Below, piece after piece: positions 1 through 10,412 of a stretch of 64,000 bases of DNA (its first letter is position 1; each line of letters begins with the position of its first letter). Source of the DNA: Strigamia acuminata (lineage: Eukaryota; Arthropoda; Chilopoda; Geophilomorpha; Linotaeniidae); NCBI GenBank assembly GCA_949358305.1, contig OX442314.1, positions 8,797,060 through 8,861,059 on the forward strand, written 5' to 3'. A program made the position numbers and the translations under genes. The notes beneath the pieces were generated by a model. That model was not told the DNA's origin, did no database searches, and saw nothing but the letters and a program-made list of their open reading frames with translations.

Positions 1-271
1 TATAAAAATCGATTAAAAAAAAATTAATGTAAAATATCGAATAAAACATGAAACAAACGTAAAAAATCGAATGAAAACATCAAATAAACGTAAAAACACC
101 AAATAAACGTAAAAAATAAAATAAAAACATCCTAAAATCTAATGTAATCCAATATAAACATAAAAATAAAATAAAAACCCCAAAAAACTGAATCTAATCC
201 AAAATAAACATAAATAATAGAATCAAAACTCAAGATAAATGTAAAGAATAAAAAAAACCCAATCATTTTAC

Positions 272-1068
272 CCCTCGGAAATCAATGCTTGGTATCTCGA
301 GATTCGCATACAAATTCTTTTGACCGTCGAAAACGCATTTCACACGACCAAACAGCGTCGCACAACTGCTAACAATTGCTTCTACGATTTCCCTACACAC
401 AAAAAACAAAATTAAAAATACACTAGATAAAAAAAAAATTGATTTTTCACCGTTTAAAACCCTTATTAGCCTTCATTTCCGGTAAGATCTCAACATCATA
501 ATGATGTATCGTAGTACTCGTGTTAAAACTCACTAAAAAGTGATTGGCGGCTAACTGTATGGGCCGTCCACGTTTTCCTAAATCCTTTCGCACCGGCGGT
601 TTCAGAAATCTGTATTTAGTCGGCGGCAGTTGCTCCGCGAGCGACATCATTTCTGGAAATTCTTGTTTCGGAACACAAACGGACGAAGAAACTTTTCGTA
701 CATCTGCTTCCAATACAATTTTCTCTTTTTCACAGTCGCCATGTTTGCTTGGTTTCGGTACATCAACCGAGTTTTCCGAGTGGTTTGCCGCCACTTCCGG
801 TGCTGCAACTGGACCTAATCAAACAAACAATATTTAATTTTTATCCCAATGATTTAAAAATTGAAATAAATGAATAAATAAATAATTTTTTTTTTAAATA
901 AACATTGAGCGGCCATTTTTGTTACCGGCACTTGTTTAACAGCCTCAGTTGCTGCTGGATAAAAATATTTATGAAAATTATTTTGTTTTTTTAACATTTT
1001 AAATAAAATAAATTCTTACCTATTTGTTCCTGACCAGGAACTCGCATTCGACCCCTCAAAGGTAGCAT
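272..1068 (-). CDS. Argonaute paralogue, 5' part only (runs off left edge)
   Basis: Four coding exons are visible: 1068-1020, 954-904, 814-451 and 392-272, with GT-AG junctions and matching phases. The last two exons align almost residue for residue with exons 3 and 4 of the complete Argonaute at 2916-7529. They share the N-domain segments [20 protein letters not shown] and [14 protein letters not shown], and the [16 protein letters not shown] stretch. The first exon differs from the other copy (it starts MLPLRGRMRVPG), and the linker of exon 3 is shorter. The reading frame is intact in what is visible, so nothing marks it as a pseudogene. Exon 5 would lie beyond base 1; the intron there is full of degenerate AT-rich repeats. 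The product would be a small-RNA-binding Argonaute protein, but its PAZ, MID and PIWI domains are outside the window, so slicer activity cannot be judged. Confidence 0.85.
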
Positions 1069-1145
1069 AATTGAATGTTAGTGACTAAAAAATAGACGAA
1101 CAGATGATGAATTATGAGACAATGGATGTTTTTATTGTGTTCTTG

Positions 1146-1153
1146 CTTTTATA
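1146..1153 (-). promoter_or_regulatory. TATA box of the minus-strand Argonaute copy
   Basis: TATAAAAG reads on the minus strand 78 bp before the ATG at 1068. The 11 bases GTATAAAAGCA are shared with the promoter of the plus-strand Argonaute copy, so the core promoter probably duplicated with the gene. Confidence 0.55.
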
Positions 1154-1340
1154 CTCGAAATTTTAAAACTCTCGAACCGTCAATCCGAAATAAAATTTTA
1201 TTAAAAATTAATGAACCGATGAATGAATAATTCATAAGAATAAACAAAGCAAAAATAATTTATATCAAATTATCGCAAATTCGAGGGCCAATTTTTAAAA
1301 TATACATTTTACAGTCGAGCAGAATAGAGTTACCTCATTT

Positions 1341-1389
1341 CTGATTGGCTAAAATATCGTTGGAATATGCAAATTACAAAGCCAATCAG
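1341..1389. promoter_or_regulatory. Inverted CCAAT boxes flanking an octamer motif
   Basis: CTGATTGGCT (1341-1350) and AGCCAATCAG (1380-1389) form a perfect 10 bp inverted repeat, each arm a CCAAT box. Between them lies ATGCAAAT (1367-1374), the POU octamer. The block is about 275-320 bp upstream of the minus-strand Argonaute start and is a plausible enhancer or promoter module. Function is inferred from motif identity and position only. Confidence 0.4.
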
Positions 1390-1770
1390 GACTCAGTTAA
1401 TTCAAAAATAAAGATCCCATAGTTTAAACAGATGGTTTATGTTTTTGATTTTTGTATTATTTGATTTATTTATTTATTATTTATTTATTTTATTAAGTGA
1501 TGTTGGTTTTTGTATCTTATTACAAAATAAATGGTAATAGAGATTTCTGTACGCAAAGAATGCCAATAAAATAAACTGATTTATTCATTTAGATGTTTTG
1601 CACAAATTCATGGACTTACATGATATTTTTCATTGATTTTATACATTTCTTTGTATAATTCAGATGAAATGTTATGAAATCTGCTGTAACTTCGCAAATG
1701 TGTCTACTATTACATCTCGTAATACACTTTTAAAACATAAAAAATACAAAAAATTAATTAATCATCCATT
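1390..1770. other. AT-rich intergenic DNA
   Basis: This stretch lies between the upstream region of the partial Argonaute and the stop codon of the pRiA4b-like gene. It contains runs of TTTATTTATT and no open frame with coding character. It should include the 3' UTR of the minus-strand gene at 1771-2295. Confidence 0.6.
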
Positions 1771-2295
1771 TCAATAAGGAAACGAAGCGAACGCAATTTT
1801 CGGATCGAATTCATCCAAAGCGCAAATGATTCCCAAAATCTCCGAAGGAGTCGCGCATCTTCCATCAACGCATCGCGGATACTTCTCGTCCGACTCCCGC
1901 AGCAATTTCTTCTCCAAAATTATCTTCAACTCCCACGAACCCTCGTCGAAATCGTACAAATAATGCAGCGTTTTGTTCTCGTTGTTGAGATAATTATAAA
2001 TCGCCATTTTCTCCTCGTCGTACACTTCGGGGCCGTAAAAACTCCAATTGTCCTCCATTTTGGGCGGAATGCCGATCAAGTCTTGCGTGCGCGTTTTCGA
2101 ATTATTCGCCTCGAATAAGTGGAAATTGCTCTCCATCCAGTCCATCGCGTGGAGAATAGTCGTGTGCAGTTGCGCGAACGTGAAATTCGCGGGGATGTGC
2201 ACACGGCGCCATATTTTCGGCTTTGTTCCCAACAAAATCATTTTCAGTTGGAAGATTTTCTTCGTCTGTTTCGACGGAATTCCGGCCGACGACAT
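1771..2295 (-). CDS. pRiA4b ORF-3-like domain protein, 174 aa
   Basis: A single-exon reading frame matches the plasmid pRiA4b ORF-3-like domain. The family hallmarks are an early KPKIWRRVHIPANFTFAQLH segment, the AMDW-x-SNFHLFE helix, a tyrosine-rich YDFDEGSWELKIILEK strand, and a late PRCVDGRCATPSEILG block. The domain fills the protein from about residue 14 to the end. It is common in bacteria and plasmids and also occurs in many animal genomes; its biochemical role is not established. The start is chosen at 2295 because a splice acceptor (TTTCAG) sits 13 bases upstream, after base 2309. That implies a non-coding 5' exon ending near 2368, where CCCGTG is followed by GTAAAT. The gene is divergent from the Argonaute at 2916. 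Possible ancient bacterial origin is inferred from family distribution. Confidence 0.8.
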   Translation of the reverse strand: MSSAGIPSKQTKKIFQLKMILLGTKPKIWRRVHIPANFTFAQLHTTILHAMDWMESNFHLFEANNSKTRTQDLIGIPPKMEDNWSFYGPEVYDEEKMAIYNYLNNENKTLHYLYDFDEGSWELKIILEKKLLRESDEKYPRCVDGRCATPSEILGIICALDEFDPKIAFASFPY

Positions 2296-2308
2296 TGGAA
2301 ATTGTTAT

Positions 2309-2915
2309 CTGAAATGTTAAATAAAATTTTAAAATTGTTCGGTTAATGTTTTTGTGGTGATTTACCACGGGAACGGACGATTTCGTGACGAAAATGCTGA
2401 TGGAAATGAAATCTGAAAATTAAATCCTCGGACTTAACATGGCGGACGTGAGTAAGCGATGCGAGCGAGTGCAAAAGAATTTATGTAAGTGTTTGAATAT
2501 TTTAAATATAAATATTGTATTTTATATTTTTAATTTTTAAATAGAAAATTTTATTTAATTTTGAATAAAGTTGTCTTGTTTTTAGAATTATCATCGTGAA
2601 ATTTTAGTTCGGTATTTTGCCACGTTGGATCGGCGCTTCTGTCACACCAGTGGATTCCAGAATTGAAACGAATCTTTTGTTCTGTTCGACTAAATCCGGG
2701 ATAAAAGTTTTAATTAACATTAATTTATAAGACATTAACTAATTTTTATCGATATTTCATTTGGAGTCGACAGTTCGTCTTTATCTAGTGGTAAGTTATT
2801 TCTATTTAAAGGGAAAATTCCCCATTGCACAACTTTCGGTTTCGAATTTTGTGTATAAAAGCATTCGGCGTCATTTTTTGTGATTATCTCGCAATTTAGT
2901 CTCTAAAATTCAGTC
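2309..2915. promoter_or_regulatory. Divergent intergenic region between pRiA4b-like gene and Argonaute
   Basis: About 600 bp separate two genes transcribed away from each other. The left part holds the inferred 5' UTR intron and exon of the minus-strand gene. At 2439 an ATGGCGGAC followed by GTGAGT, and further on ATGTAAGT, resembles a short first exon on the plus strand, but no matching downstream exon was found. The right part carries the Argonaute TATA box. Confidence 0.5.
2854..2861 (+). promoter_or_regulatory. TATA box of the complete Argonaute gene
   Basis: TATAAAAG lies 55 bp before the ATG at 2916. The 11-base core GTATAAAAGCA is identical in the divergent paralogue at 1146-1153. Confidence 0.6.
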
Positions 2916-5900
2916 ATGCCACGAAAAAAGGGTCAAAAACGAGTTACCGGTAATAAACAAGGTAAGAAATTGCCAGATTTTATTAATTTTTAAATTTTTA
3001 TTGTTTAATTTTCTGTTTTTTTCGGTTTCGCAGGAGCTGAGGATGATAAACTCCCGTTCGCTGAATTGGTCGCTGCTGGTGATGCTTCGCAACAAACAAC
3101 GGGTGAGGAATTATCGGGAAAACTACCCGGATCTTCGAAAATGGCTGCTCAATGTTTGCTTCTTTATTTATTCTTTCAAGCTTTCCTTTTTTCTATTTTT
3201 ATACTTCCATTTTTTAAATCACGGTGGTGAAAATTTGAAATTATTTCTTTCAGTTGGCGCAGCTGCAGCACCGGAAGTTGAGGTAAAACTCGCGGAAAAA
3301 GCGGTTGATCCACCGAAATCGGAAAAAAATGGCGATCGAACACGATTAAAAAAGACAAAGGGTAAAAAAGATGGAAATGCGGTTGCACCGGATCCACAAT
3401 CTGAACAGGAAGTACTCGCGGCCCAAGTACCCGAGGGGGAAATGAGACCGGTCCGAAAGAAAAACGGTCAGAAAGACAAGATGGCGGGCGAACCGGATCT
3501 ATCGAAGGTTTCGTCTTCCGCCGATGTATCGAAACAGGAAGTGCCGAGACTGATGTCACTCGCGCAGCAAGTGTCCGGTGACACCGGACTGAAGCCGCCG
3601 ATAAGAAAGGATTTCGGAAAACGTGGACGGCCGATACAGTTAGCCGCCAATCACTTTTTAGTGAGTTTTAACACGAGCGCTACGATACATCATTACGATG
3701 TTGAGATCTTGCCGGAAATGAAGGCTAATAAACGTTTTAAAAGGTGGAAATTTGATGGATTTTTGATAATTGTGTTTTTAATTTTTTTTTGTGTGTGCAG
3801 GGAAATCATCGAAGCAGTTGTTGGCAATTATGCGATGGTGTTTGGTCGTGTGAAATGCGTTTTCGACGGTGAAAAGAATCTGTATGCGAATCTTGAAATA
3901 CCACACATTGATTTCCGAGAGGTGAAATGATTGTTTTTTTTTTGTTTTTTATATTTATTTTGACTTTTTACTCGATTTTTTACATTTGTTTGACTTTTTA
4001 TTCGATATTTTACATTTATTTGACTTTTTAATCGATTTTATCTCTTTTTTGACTTTTCAATTCATTTTTTTGACTTTTTAATCCATTTTTTGACTTATTA
4101 ATCCATTTTTTTTTTTACTTTTTAATCCATTTTTTCCACTTATTTGACTTTTTTTATCAATTATTTTTATTTTTTTCACTTTTTAATTCATTATTTTACA
4201 CTTATTTGACTTTTTAATCAATTATTTTTATTGCTTTGAGTTTTTATCGATTTTTTAAACTAATTTTTGTTTGTGTCAATATTGCAGACGTTGTTTAACA
4301 TCAGCATGGATAAAGAAAACGAGAAAGAAAGGCCGTTTACTGTGGGAATCAAGAAAGTGGCCGAAATCTCGTTGAAAGATTTACAAGGATTCTTAAAAGG
4401 CCAAATAAGGGACGTCCCGCAACACGCGCTTCAAGCTTTGGACATCGTATTGAGACATTTGCCGTCCCTCAAGTAGACGATTTATCTTCATCAAAGATTA
4501 TGTTTAACATCTCGATATTTGCAGATACGTTTCGATTGGTCGGAGTTTGTACCCGGATCAGGCGCACGGTTACGACCTCGGTGGCGGGGCCGAAATGTGG
4601 CGCGGATATTACCAAAGTGTTCGTCCCGGCAAGTGGAAGGATTTGCTGCAGTTGAATTTAGACGGTTAATGTCATTTTTTATTCCTTTTTATTCCTTTTT
4701 AATTTTTGTCTGCATTTTTAATATAGTTTTTACTCGTTTTTATTCGTTTTTCACTCGTTTTTATTCATTTTCACTCGTTTTTATCCATTTTTACTCGTTT
4801 TCATCTCTTTTTACTCATTTTTATTCGTTTTTTACACGGGTTTTTTTCTCTTTTTTCATTTTCCAGTATCAAATCGAAGCTTTTACAAAGCACAACCCGC
4901 CTTGGATTTTGCCGTGGAATTTTTCCGATGTAGAAATGTGGATGAATTGTATTCGCAGCCTCCCAGGAAGTGGCAATCGCTCGCTAAAGAACTCAAGGGT
5001 AAATGAATGGCGGCCATTTTGATTTTGGGGATGCGCCATCTTGAGGAAGCCGCTCATTTGAGAACTCTATTTGATCATTTCAGGCGTGAGAATTCAAGTC
5101 GTCCACAATCCGTCTGCTCGTAGGAAATATCGACTAATAGGACTTGGAAAACCAGCTTCGGAACACAGGTAGAAATTTAATTAATTATAAATAAACAATT
5201 GATTCATTAGTTAATGTTTTTGTAGCTTTGAAGTTGAAAAGGATGGGAAAAAGGCTTTTTATACGACCGAGAAGTATTTTTTAACGGCGTACAATTACAG
5301 ATTACGGTAATAAATCGATTTGTTTAGTGGTTAGAATTACGATATTTAGAATTTATTTGCGATTAGACACGCCGGCTTGCCGACTCTCCAGGCTCAACCT
5401 GCCGAAAAGAACACGTTTCTTCCGATGGAAGTAATTGATTGAAATCATCAAATTTTAAGTGAAATAAATGGAATAAATCACATTTTCAGGTTTGCACCAT
5501 TTTGGCCGGACAGCAGTCGAAGAAACTGACAGATTTGCAAACGTCAAATATGATCCGGGTAGAAAAAATTAAATGTAAAATTTAAATCCAATTTTTGTAA
5601 TTTATCAAAATGACTTTCAGAAAACGGCGCTACCCGCTCCCGAACGACGAGACGAAATTATGAAATTGGTAGAATTGTAAATTTAATCTCTAAGAATTGA
5701 AAGAAATTAATTGAGTGTGTGCACAGGTAAAAGCGGCCAATTTGAATCAAGACTCGTTCGTGCAAGGATTCGGCATTTCCATCGTGACGGAAATGATGCG
5801 TGTTACGGGCCGAGTGTTGCCGCCACCCCTCGTCCTACTGAAAGACAACAAAGAAGTATTAACAACGAGCCTAAATCGATTCTATTTATTTATTTACTTA

Positions 5901-7529
5901 TTAGATACGACCGCGAGATGGCGTGTGGGATCTGACCGGATCTCAACTGTACGACGGCGCCGTCATCAAAGCGTGGGGTTTAATCGTCCATGCGGACTGC
6001 CGAACGAGGCCGGACCAAATAGAGTAAAAAAGAAAATAAAAAATAAAAACATTATTACATCTTTATATGTGCAGGTGGTTTTGGAAAGAACTGGTTAAAA
6101 CTGGAAGCGAAATCGGTGTTTCCATGGCGGCTCCGGTGTTCAATAAACGATTTGCGCCGCGCGGTGACGTGACCAGCGAGTTTGCAGCGTGGAAGAAGCT
6201 GCAGTTGGTCGTGGTTGTTCTGCCCTTCGCCAACATGCCCTTTTATGGTTGGAAAACCTTGATGTTTAAAGTATAATTGAATTGAATTGAATTTTACCAA
6301 CAGGGGAAGTGAAAAGAAACGGAGACATTTTGCTCGGCGTGACGACTCAATGCATCCTGACCAACACGATCGAAAAGAGATGCAATCGCGCCACATTGAT
6401 CAACCTGTTGCTGAAAATCAACGCCAAAATGGGCAAAACCAACAGCATTTTGAGCCCGAATCGAACATATCCGAGGTTGAAAACGATTTAGAATGTGAAT
6501 TAACGACTTAGTGGTAAAATAAATTGCAGATCTTCGGTTTTTTCAACACCGGTCATCATTTTGGGCGCTGACGTCACTCATCCAGCTCCAGGAGAAACCA
6601 AACGACCATCCATTGCTGCCGTATGAGCTATAAAATGTTATCTAAATTGTTTCCATTATTATTGTTTTAATTTCTAGGTTGTGGGGAGTATGGACCAACA
6701 CGCGCAACGATACTTGGCGAAAATCTGCGTGCAAGACACCCGCAAGGAAGTGATTTGCACTCTGAAAGACAAAGTGCGCGAATTGTTGATCGAGTTTAAG
6801 CGCGCCACCAACTTCAAACCGGCGCGAATAATTTTCTACCGCGACGGGGTCGGCGAAGGACAGTTTTACGAGGTGCTGCGCAACGAGTTGTTGGCCATCA
6901 GAGCCGCGTGCACCTCTCTGGAGCGAGCTTACCAGCCGTCCATCACCTTTTTGGTCGTCCAAAAGCGCCACCACACGCGCCTCTTCTGCGAGAATTTGGG
7001 CGACGCCGTCGGCAGAAGCAAGAACGTTCCGCCGGGCACCGTGGTCGACACGGCCATCGTCCATCCGAGCGAAAACGACTTTTTTCTCTGCAGCCATCAA
7101 GGAATTCAAGTGAATTGAATTGAAATGAATTAAATGGAGGGAATTGATTAATTTATTCTTGTTTTTTTGCAGGGGACGAGTCGGCCGACGCATTATCACG
7201 TGTTGTGGGACGACAGTGATTTCAGTGCGGACGATTTGCACCAGTTGACGTACGAATTGTGTCACACGTACGTTCGTTGTCCGCGATCGGTTTCGATCCC
7301 GGCGCCGGCGTATTACGCGCATTTGGCGGCGTTCAGGGCTAGGAAGCACCTGGAACAACTACAGGAGAAGTGTGTGCAATTAAATTAAATTAAATTAAAT
7401 TAAATTGTTTTTATTTTTTCTTTTGTTTTTAGGATGGATAATTCGGGCGTGGAACTCGAGCATCTCATCCAGCAAATGGAGAAGGCGGTGCTGCTTCACG
7501 ACGACGCCTCCCGAATGTATTTTGTGTGA
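2916..7529 (+). CDS. AGO: Argonaute protein, slicer-type (AGO clade), 996 aa, 20 exons
   Basis: Exons: 2916-2961, 3034-3153, 3254-3743, 3801-3921, 4288-4472, 4525-4664, 4867-4998, 5084-5168, 5226-5306, 5367-5430, 5490-5558, 5621-5668, 5727-5855, 5905-6023, 6075-6247, 6304-6475, 6530-6620, 6678-7109, 7173-7369, 7433-7529. They total 2991 nt with every phase matched. A Lys/Glu-rich extension (about residues 1-175) precedes the N domain ([14 protein letters not shown]), PAZ (about 370-490), MID (about 560-690) and PIWI. The catalytic tetrad is complete: Asp739 in GADVTHP, Glu779 in TRKEV, Asp811 in [10 protein letters not shown] and His908 in RPTHYHVLW, so small-RNA-guided cleavage is expected. 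The protein ends MYFV, close to the usual MYFA. It belongs to the AGO rather than the PIWI clade (FVVQKRHH-type pocket, C-terminal [19 protein letters not shown]). The fast-evolving N-terminus and a duplicated neighbour suggest a siRNA/antiviral Ago2-like member, which is inference. Confidence 0.95.
3922..4287 (+). repeat. Degenerate TTTTTGACTTTTTAATC repeats in Argonaute intron 4
   Basis: The longest Argonaute intron is a loose array of the unit TTTTTGACTTTTTAATC(G/C)AT. A second pyrimidine-rich array (TTTTTATTCGTTTTTCACTCG type) fills intron 6 at about 4690-4850. Both are pyrimidine-rich on the sense strand. Confidence 0.6.
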
Positions 7530-7843
7530 ATTGTCAAACATTTTAGCATTAATCTTAGCTCTTTATTCATGTTAATGTTTTAAATATTGTAAAGTTTTAT
7601 TCAATCCATGTCCACTCATTAAATAAGTAATTTATTTCTTTTTAATGATAGTTTATTTATTTATTCATTCGATGAAATTCGAACCGTGAACGTTACTAAC
7701 TAATAAGCATTACTACGCGTTTATCTGTTTTAAGAAAGAAATAGATGCAAATTTAATATTTGTTAGTAATAATTGTACCTACCAGCACAGACGCTTCGCT
7801 ACTTTGCATACGTCGGTCTAACGTATTGATTTATGTACCTATA
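7530..7843. other. Argonaute 3' flank, no gene seen
   Basis: AT-rich 3' UTR and flank. No clean AATAAA follows the stop closely; an AATAAG is at about 7622. No further coding signal was found before the fold-back element. Confidence 0.5.
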
Positions 7844-8612
7844 TACAGGGTGTTTTGTTTAAGACGCCCCAGTCAATTTCCTGAATAAGTATACCGGTAT
7901 GCTTTTTTAAAAACCAAGCAGACTAGCCTACAGCAAAGTAGGGATGACAAATCCAATGGTGTAATCAAATTTCATGCCAGACATGCAACAATGCACTTTT
8001 CATTTGCTAACTCGTTAGCTGGTCGAGATAGAGCAAAATTTCCAATTACAAAGTTGTAGAGCACCATCATATTAGTACTATCAAACTTATCTTAGTCACC
8101 TTAAGTTAAATTTTTTCATTTTAAAATGAAAACAAATCAGCTGAAATAAAGCCAGCCATTGTGGCAAAAATTAAATTTCTACTGCAAAAGTACTGAATTT
8201 CTTCAATAAATCTATTCAAATTTGCATTATTATGCAAGTAAACAAGAAAAACAACTGTATTTTTTAATGCCTTAAATTATTTTATTTTCTAAGAATAAAA
8301 AATTTCAATTTGCTGATTTGTTTTCTTTTTTTAAAAAAAAAAACAGTCCTTAAGGTGACTAAGATAAGTTTGGTAGTACTAATTTGATGGTGCTCTACAA
8401 CTTTGTAATTGGAAATTTTGCTCTGTCTCGACCAGCTAACGAGTTAGCGAATGAAAAGTGCATTGTTGCATGTCTAGCATGAAATTTGATTACACCATTG
8501 GATTCGTCATTTCTACTTTGCTATAATATAATATATACTCTGCTTGGTTTTTTAAAAAAGCATATACTTATTCTGGAAATTGACTGGGGCGTCGTAAATC
8601 AAACACCCTGTA
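7844..8612. mobile_element. 769 bp mariner-like fold-back MITE
   Basis: The left end TACAGGGTGTTTTGTTTAAG is mirrored by the right end, which reads TACAGGGTGTTTGATTTACG on the other strand. Both continue into GACGCCCCAGTCAATTTCC. The arms extend well past 250 bp. The left arm carries the CTCGTTAGCTGGTCGAGA and AGAGCACCATCA segments, and the right arm carries their inverse. TA dinucleotides flank both ends, as expected for Tc1/mariner insertions. There is no transposase frame. The centre is AT-rich. Confidence 0.9.
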
Positions 8613-8651
8613 TACAAGCAAAGACATTCCATACATTCCCCCCATCTAAAC

Positions 8652-8741
8652 ATGGAGTTCACATTAATCGATCCCACACTTGAACGTGCAGCGTTGGTCA
8701 AACTCGGTGCCAGTTTGTGGAAAAGCGACTTGAATCTCTAG
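8652..8741 (+). pseudogene. Short coding-like fragment, 29 aa
   Basis: An ATG-to-TAG frame reads MEFTLIDPTLERAALVKLGA and then about nine more residues. Its composition is unlike the surrounding AT-rich repeats. It has no identifiable family and no neighbouring exon, so it is probably a relic of a gene or transposon. It sits just outside the right end of the MITE. Confidence 0.2.
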
Positions 8742-8794
8742 CAAATACTCTACGATAATCGCTTCTGCAATAAAGATGTTTTTGAAAAAGAGGT

Positions 8795-9578
8795 CATGAA
8801 AAGATCGTTGGAAGGTCGTTGGAAGGTCGTTGAAAAGTTTTTGGAAAGTCTTTGGAAGGTCGTTGGGTGATCGTTGGAAGGTTGTTGGAAGGTCATTAGG
8901 AGGTCGTTGGAAGGTCGGTGGAAGGTCATTGGAAAGTCACTGGAAGGTCATTGGAAGGTCATTGGAAGGTCGTTGGAAGGTTATTGGAAAGTCTTTGGAT
9001 GGTCAATGGGTGGTCGTTAGAAGGTCATTGAAGGTTGTTGGAAGGTTATTGGAAAGTCCTTGGAAGGTCGTTGGGTGATCGTTGAAAGGTCGTTGGAAGG
9101 TCATTAGGAGGTTGTCGGAAAGTCGTTAGAAGGTCGGTGGAAGGTCATTGGAAAGTCTTTGGAAGGTCGTTAGGTAATCGTTGGAAGGTCGTTGGAAGGT
9201 CGGTGGAAGGTCGGTGGAAGGTCGGTGGAAGGTCATTAGAAGATTGTTGGAAGGCCGTTGGAAGGTCGTTAAAAGGTCATTGGAAGGTTGTTGGAAGGTC
9301 ATTGGAAGGTTGTTGGATGGTCGTTAGAAGGTCATTGAAGGTTGTTGGAATTCGTTCAGGATCGTTCGGAAATTGTTGGAAGGTTGTTGGAAGGTTGTTG
9401 AAAGGTCGTTGGAAAGTTGTTGGATGGTCGTTGGAAGGTTGTTAGAAGGTCATTGGAAGGTCGTTGGAAGGTCATTGGAAGGTCGTTAAGAGGTCATTGG
9501 AAGGTTGTTGGAAGGTCGTTGGAAGGTTGTTGGAAAGTCTTTGGAAGGTCGTTGGGTGGTCGTTAGAAGGTCATTGAA
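8795..9578 (+). repeat. 11 bp minisatellite, GTTGGAAGGTC unit
   Basis: About 70 imperfect copies of GTTGGAAGGTC with variants such as GTTGGAAAGTC and ATTGGAAGGTC. The strand is strongly purine/GT-biased. The unit is not a multiple of three, so the long open frames across it (WKVVGRSLE-type) are repeat artefacts, not genes. Confidence 0.95.
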
Positions 9579-9724
9579 GGTTGAATAGCGAGATTTCGCC
9601 TCAACCTGTCTGGAATACCTGGCAAAAAGTTGGAGTTTTCTTCACTCCAATGCACGTCACATGTATCTTGTTAATTTGTGACACTGCCTTTCGGCAGCGC
9701 CACCTATATGTTACTTTGAATAAA

Positions 9725-10206
9725 CTACCGTCTTAACCCGAATAGTACTGGATCGTGTTGTATTCGAATACAACACGATGGTGTTATATTTGAACCAATA
9801 GGAACAACTTTTTGATTGAACCAATAGGAACAACTTTTCGATTGAACCAATAGGAACACGTTTTAGGAACGTTTTAGAAACATAACGTTTCTTGGTGGTA
9901 TATATGTATCGCAAACCATTGATTTCGTACACAAACCACGACCCCAACTTTGATATGATGACCTGGGATGCATAAATTCATTAAATAAAGATTTTTCTTC
10001 CATTAATATTGTTGTTGGTTTAACTTTTTAAATATTTAGAACAAAATCTGAATTCGAATCTGAATTCGAATATAACACCATCGTGTTGTATTCGAATACA
10101 GCACGATGGTGTTATATTCGATTTTTTTGACCATGTTTCCAAATCAGCGATTTTTTGAAAAACTCGAATACAACACCATCCAGTACTATTCGGGTTAAGA
10201 CGGTAG
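9725..10206. mobile_element. 482 bp fold-back element with CTACCGTCTTAACCCG ends
   Basis: The left end CTACCGTCTTAACCCGAATA is exactly mirrored at the right end (...TATTCGGGTTAAGACGGTAG, ending at 10206). Inside each end are further palindromic blocks around GTGTTGTATTCGAATACAAC. It is non-coding. Its ends resemble the outer end of the transposase pseudogene next door (CTACCGTATATC at 11808), so it may be a non-autonomous relative. Confidence 0.85.
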
Positions 10207-10412
10207 TCAGTTATGTAAAACCTCAACACACTAACGGTCACGTTATTTTGCATGTTCCATTGCAGTTCCAAATACTTTCAAGTTAGTCAAGACAGACTAA
10301 AAGTAAGTTAACATACCCATTACCCAAAAACAATTAGCCATTCCGATTATAAAATATGCGGCAAATATTCAAATTTATCCATAAACACATGTGTAGTCAC
10401 TCATACACTTCA

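Noticed and set aside
3001-3930. 309-codon single frame through the Argonaute 5' region
   Set aside because: It reads through three introns; the spliced model with matching phases and paralogue support is preferred.
6642-7358. 238-codon reverse frame opposite the Argonaute PIWI exons
   Set aside because: It is an antisense shadow of conserved PIWI coding sequence.
8830-9445. Open frames of WKVVGRSLEG type
   Set aside because: They are translations of an 11 bp minisatellite; the frame survives only because the unit has no stop codons on this strand.
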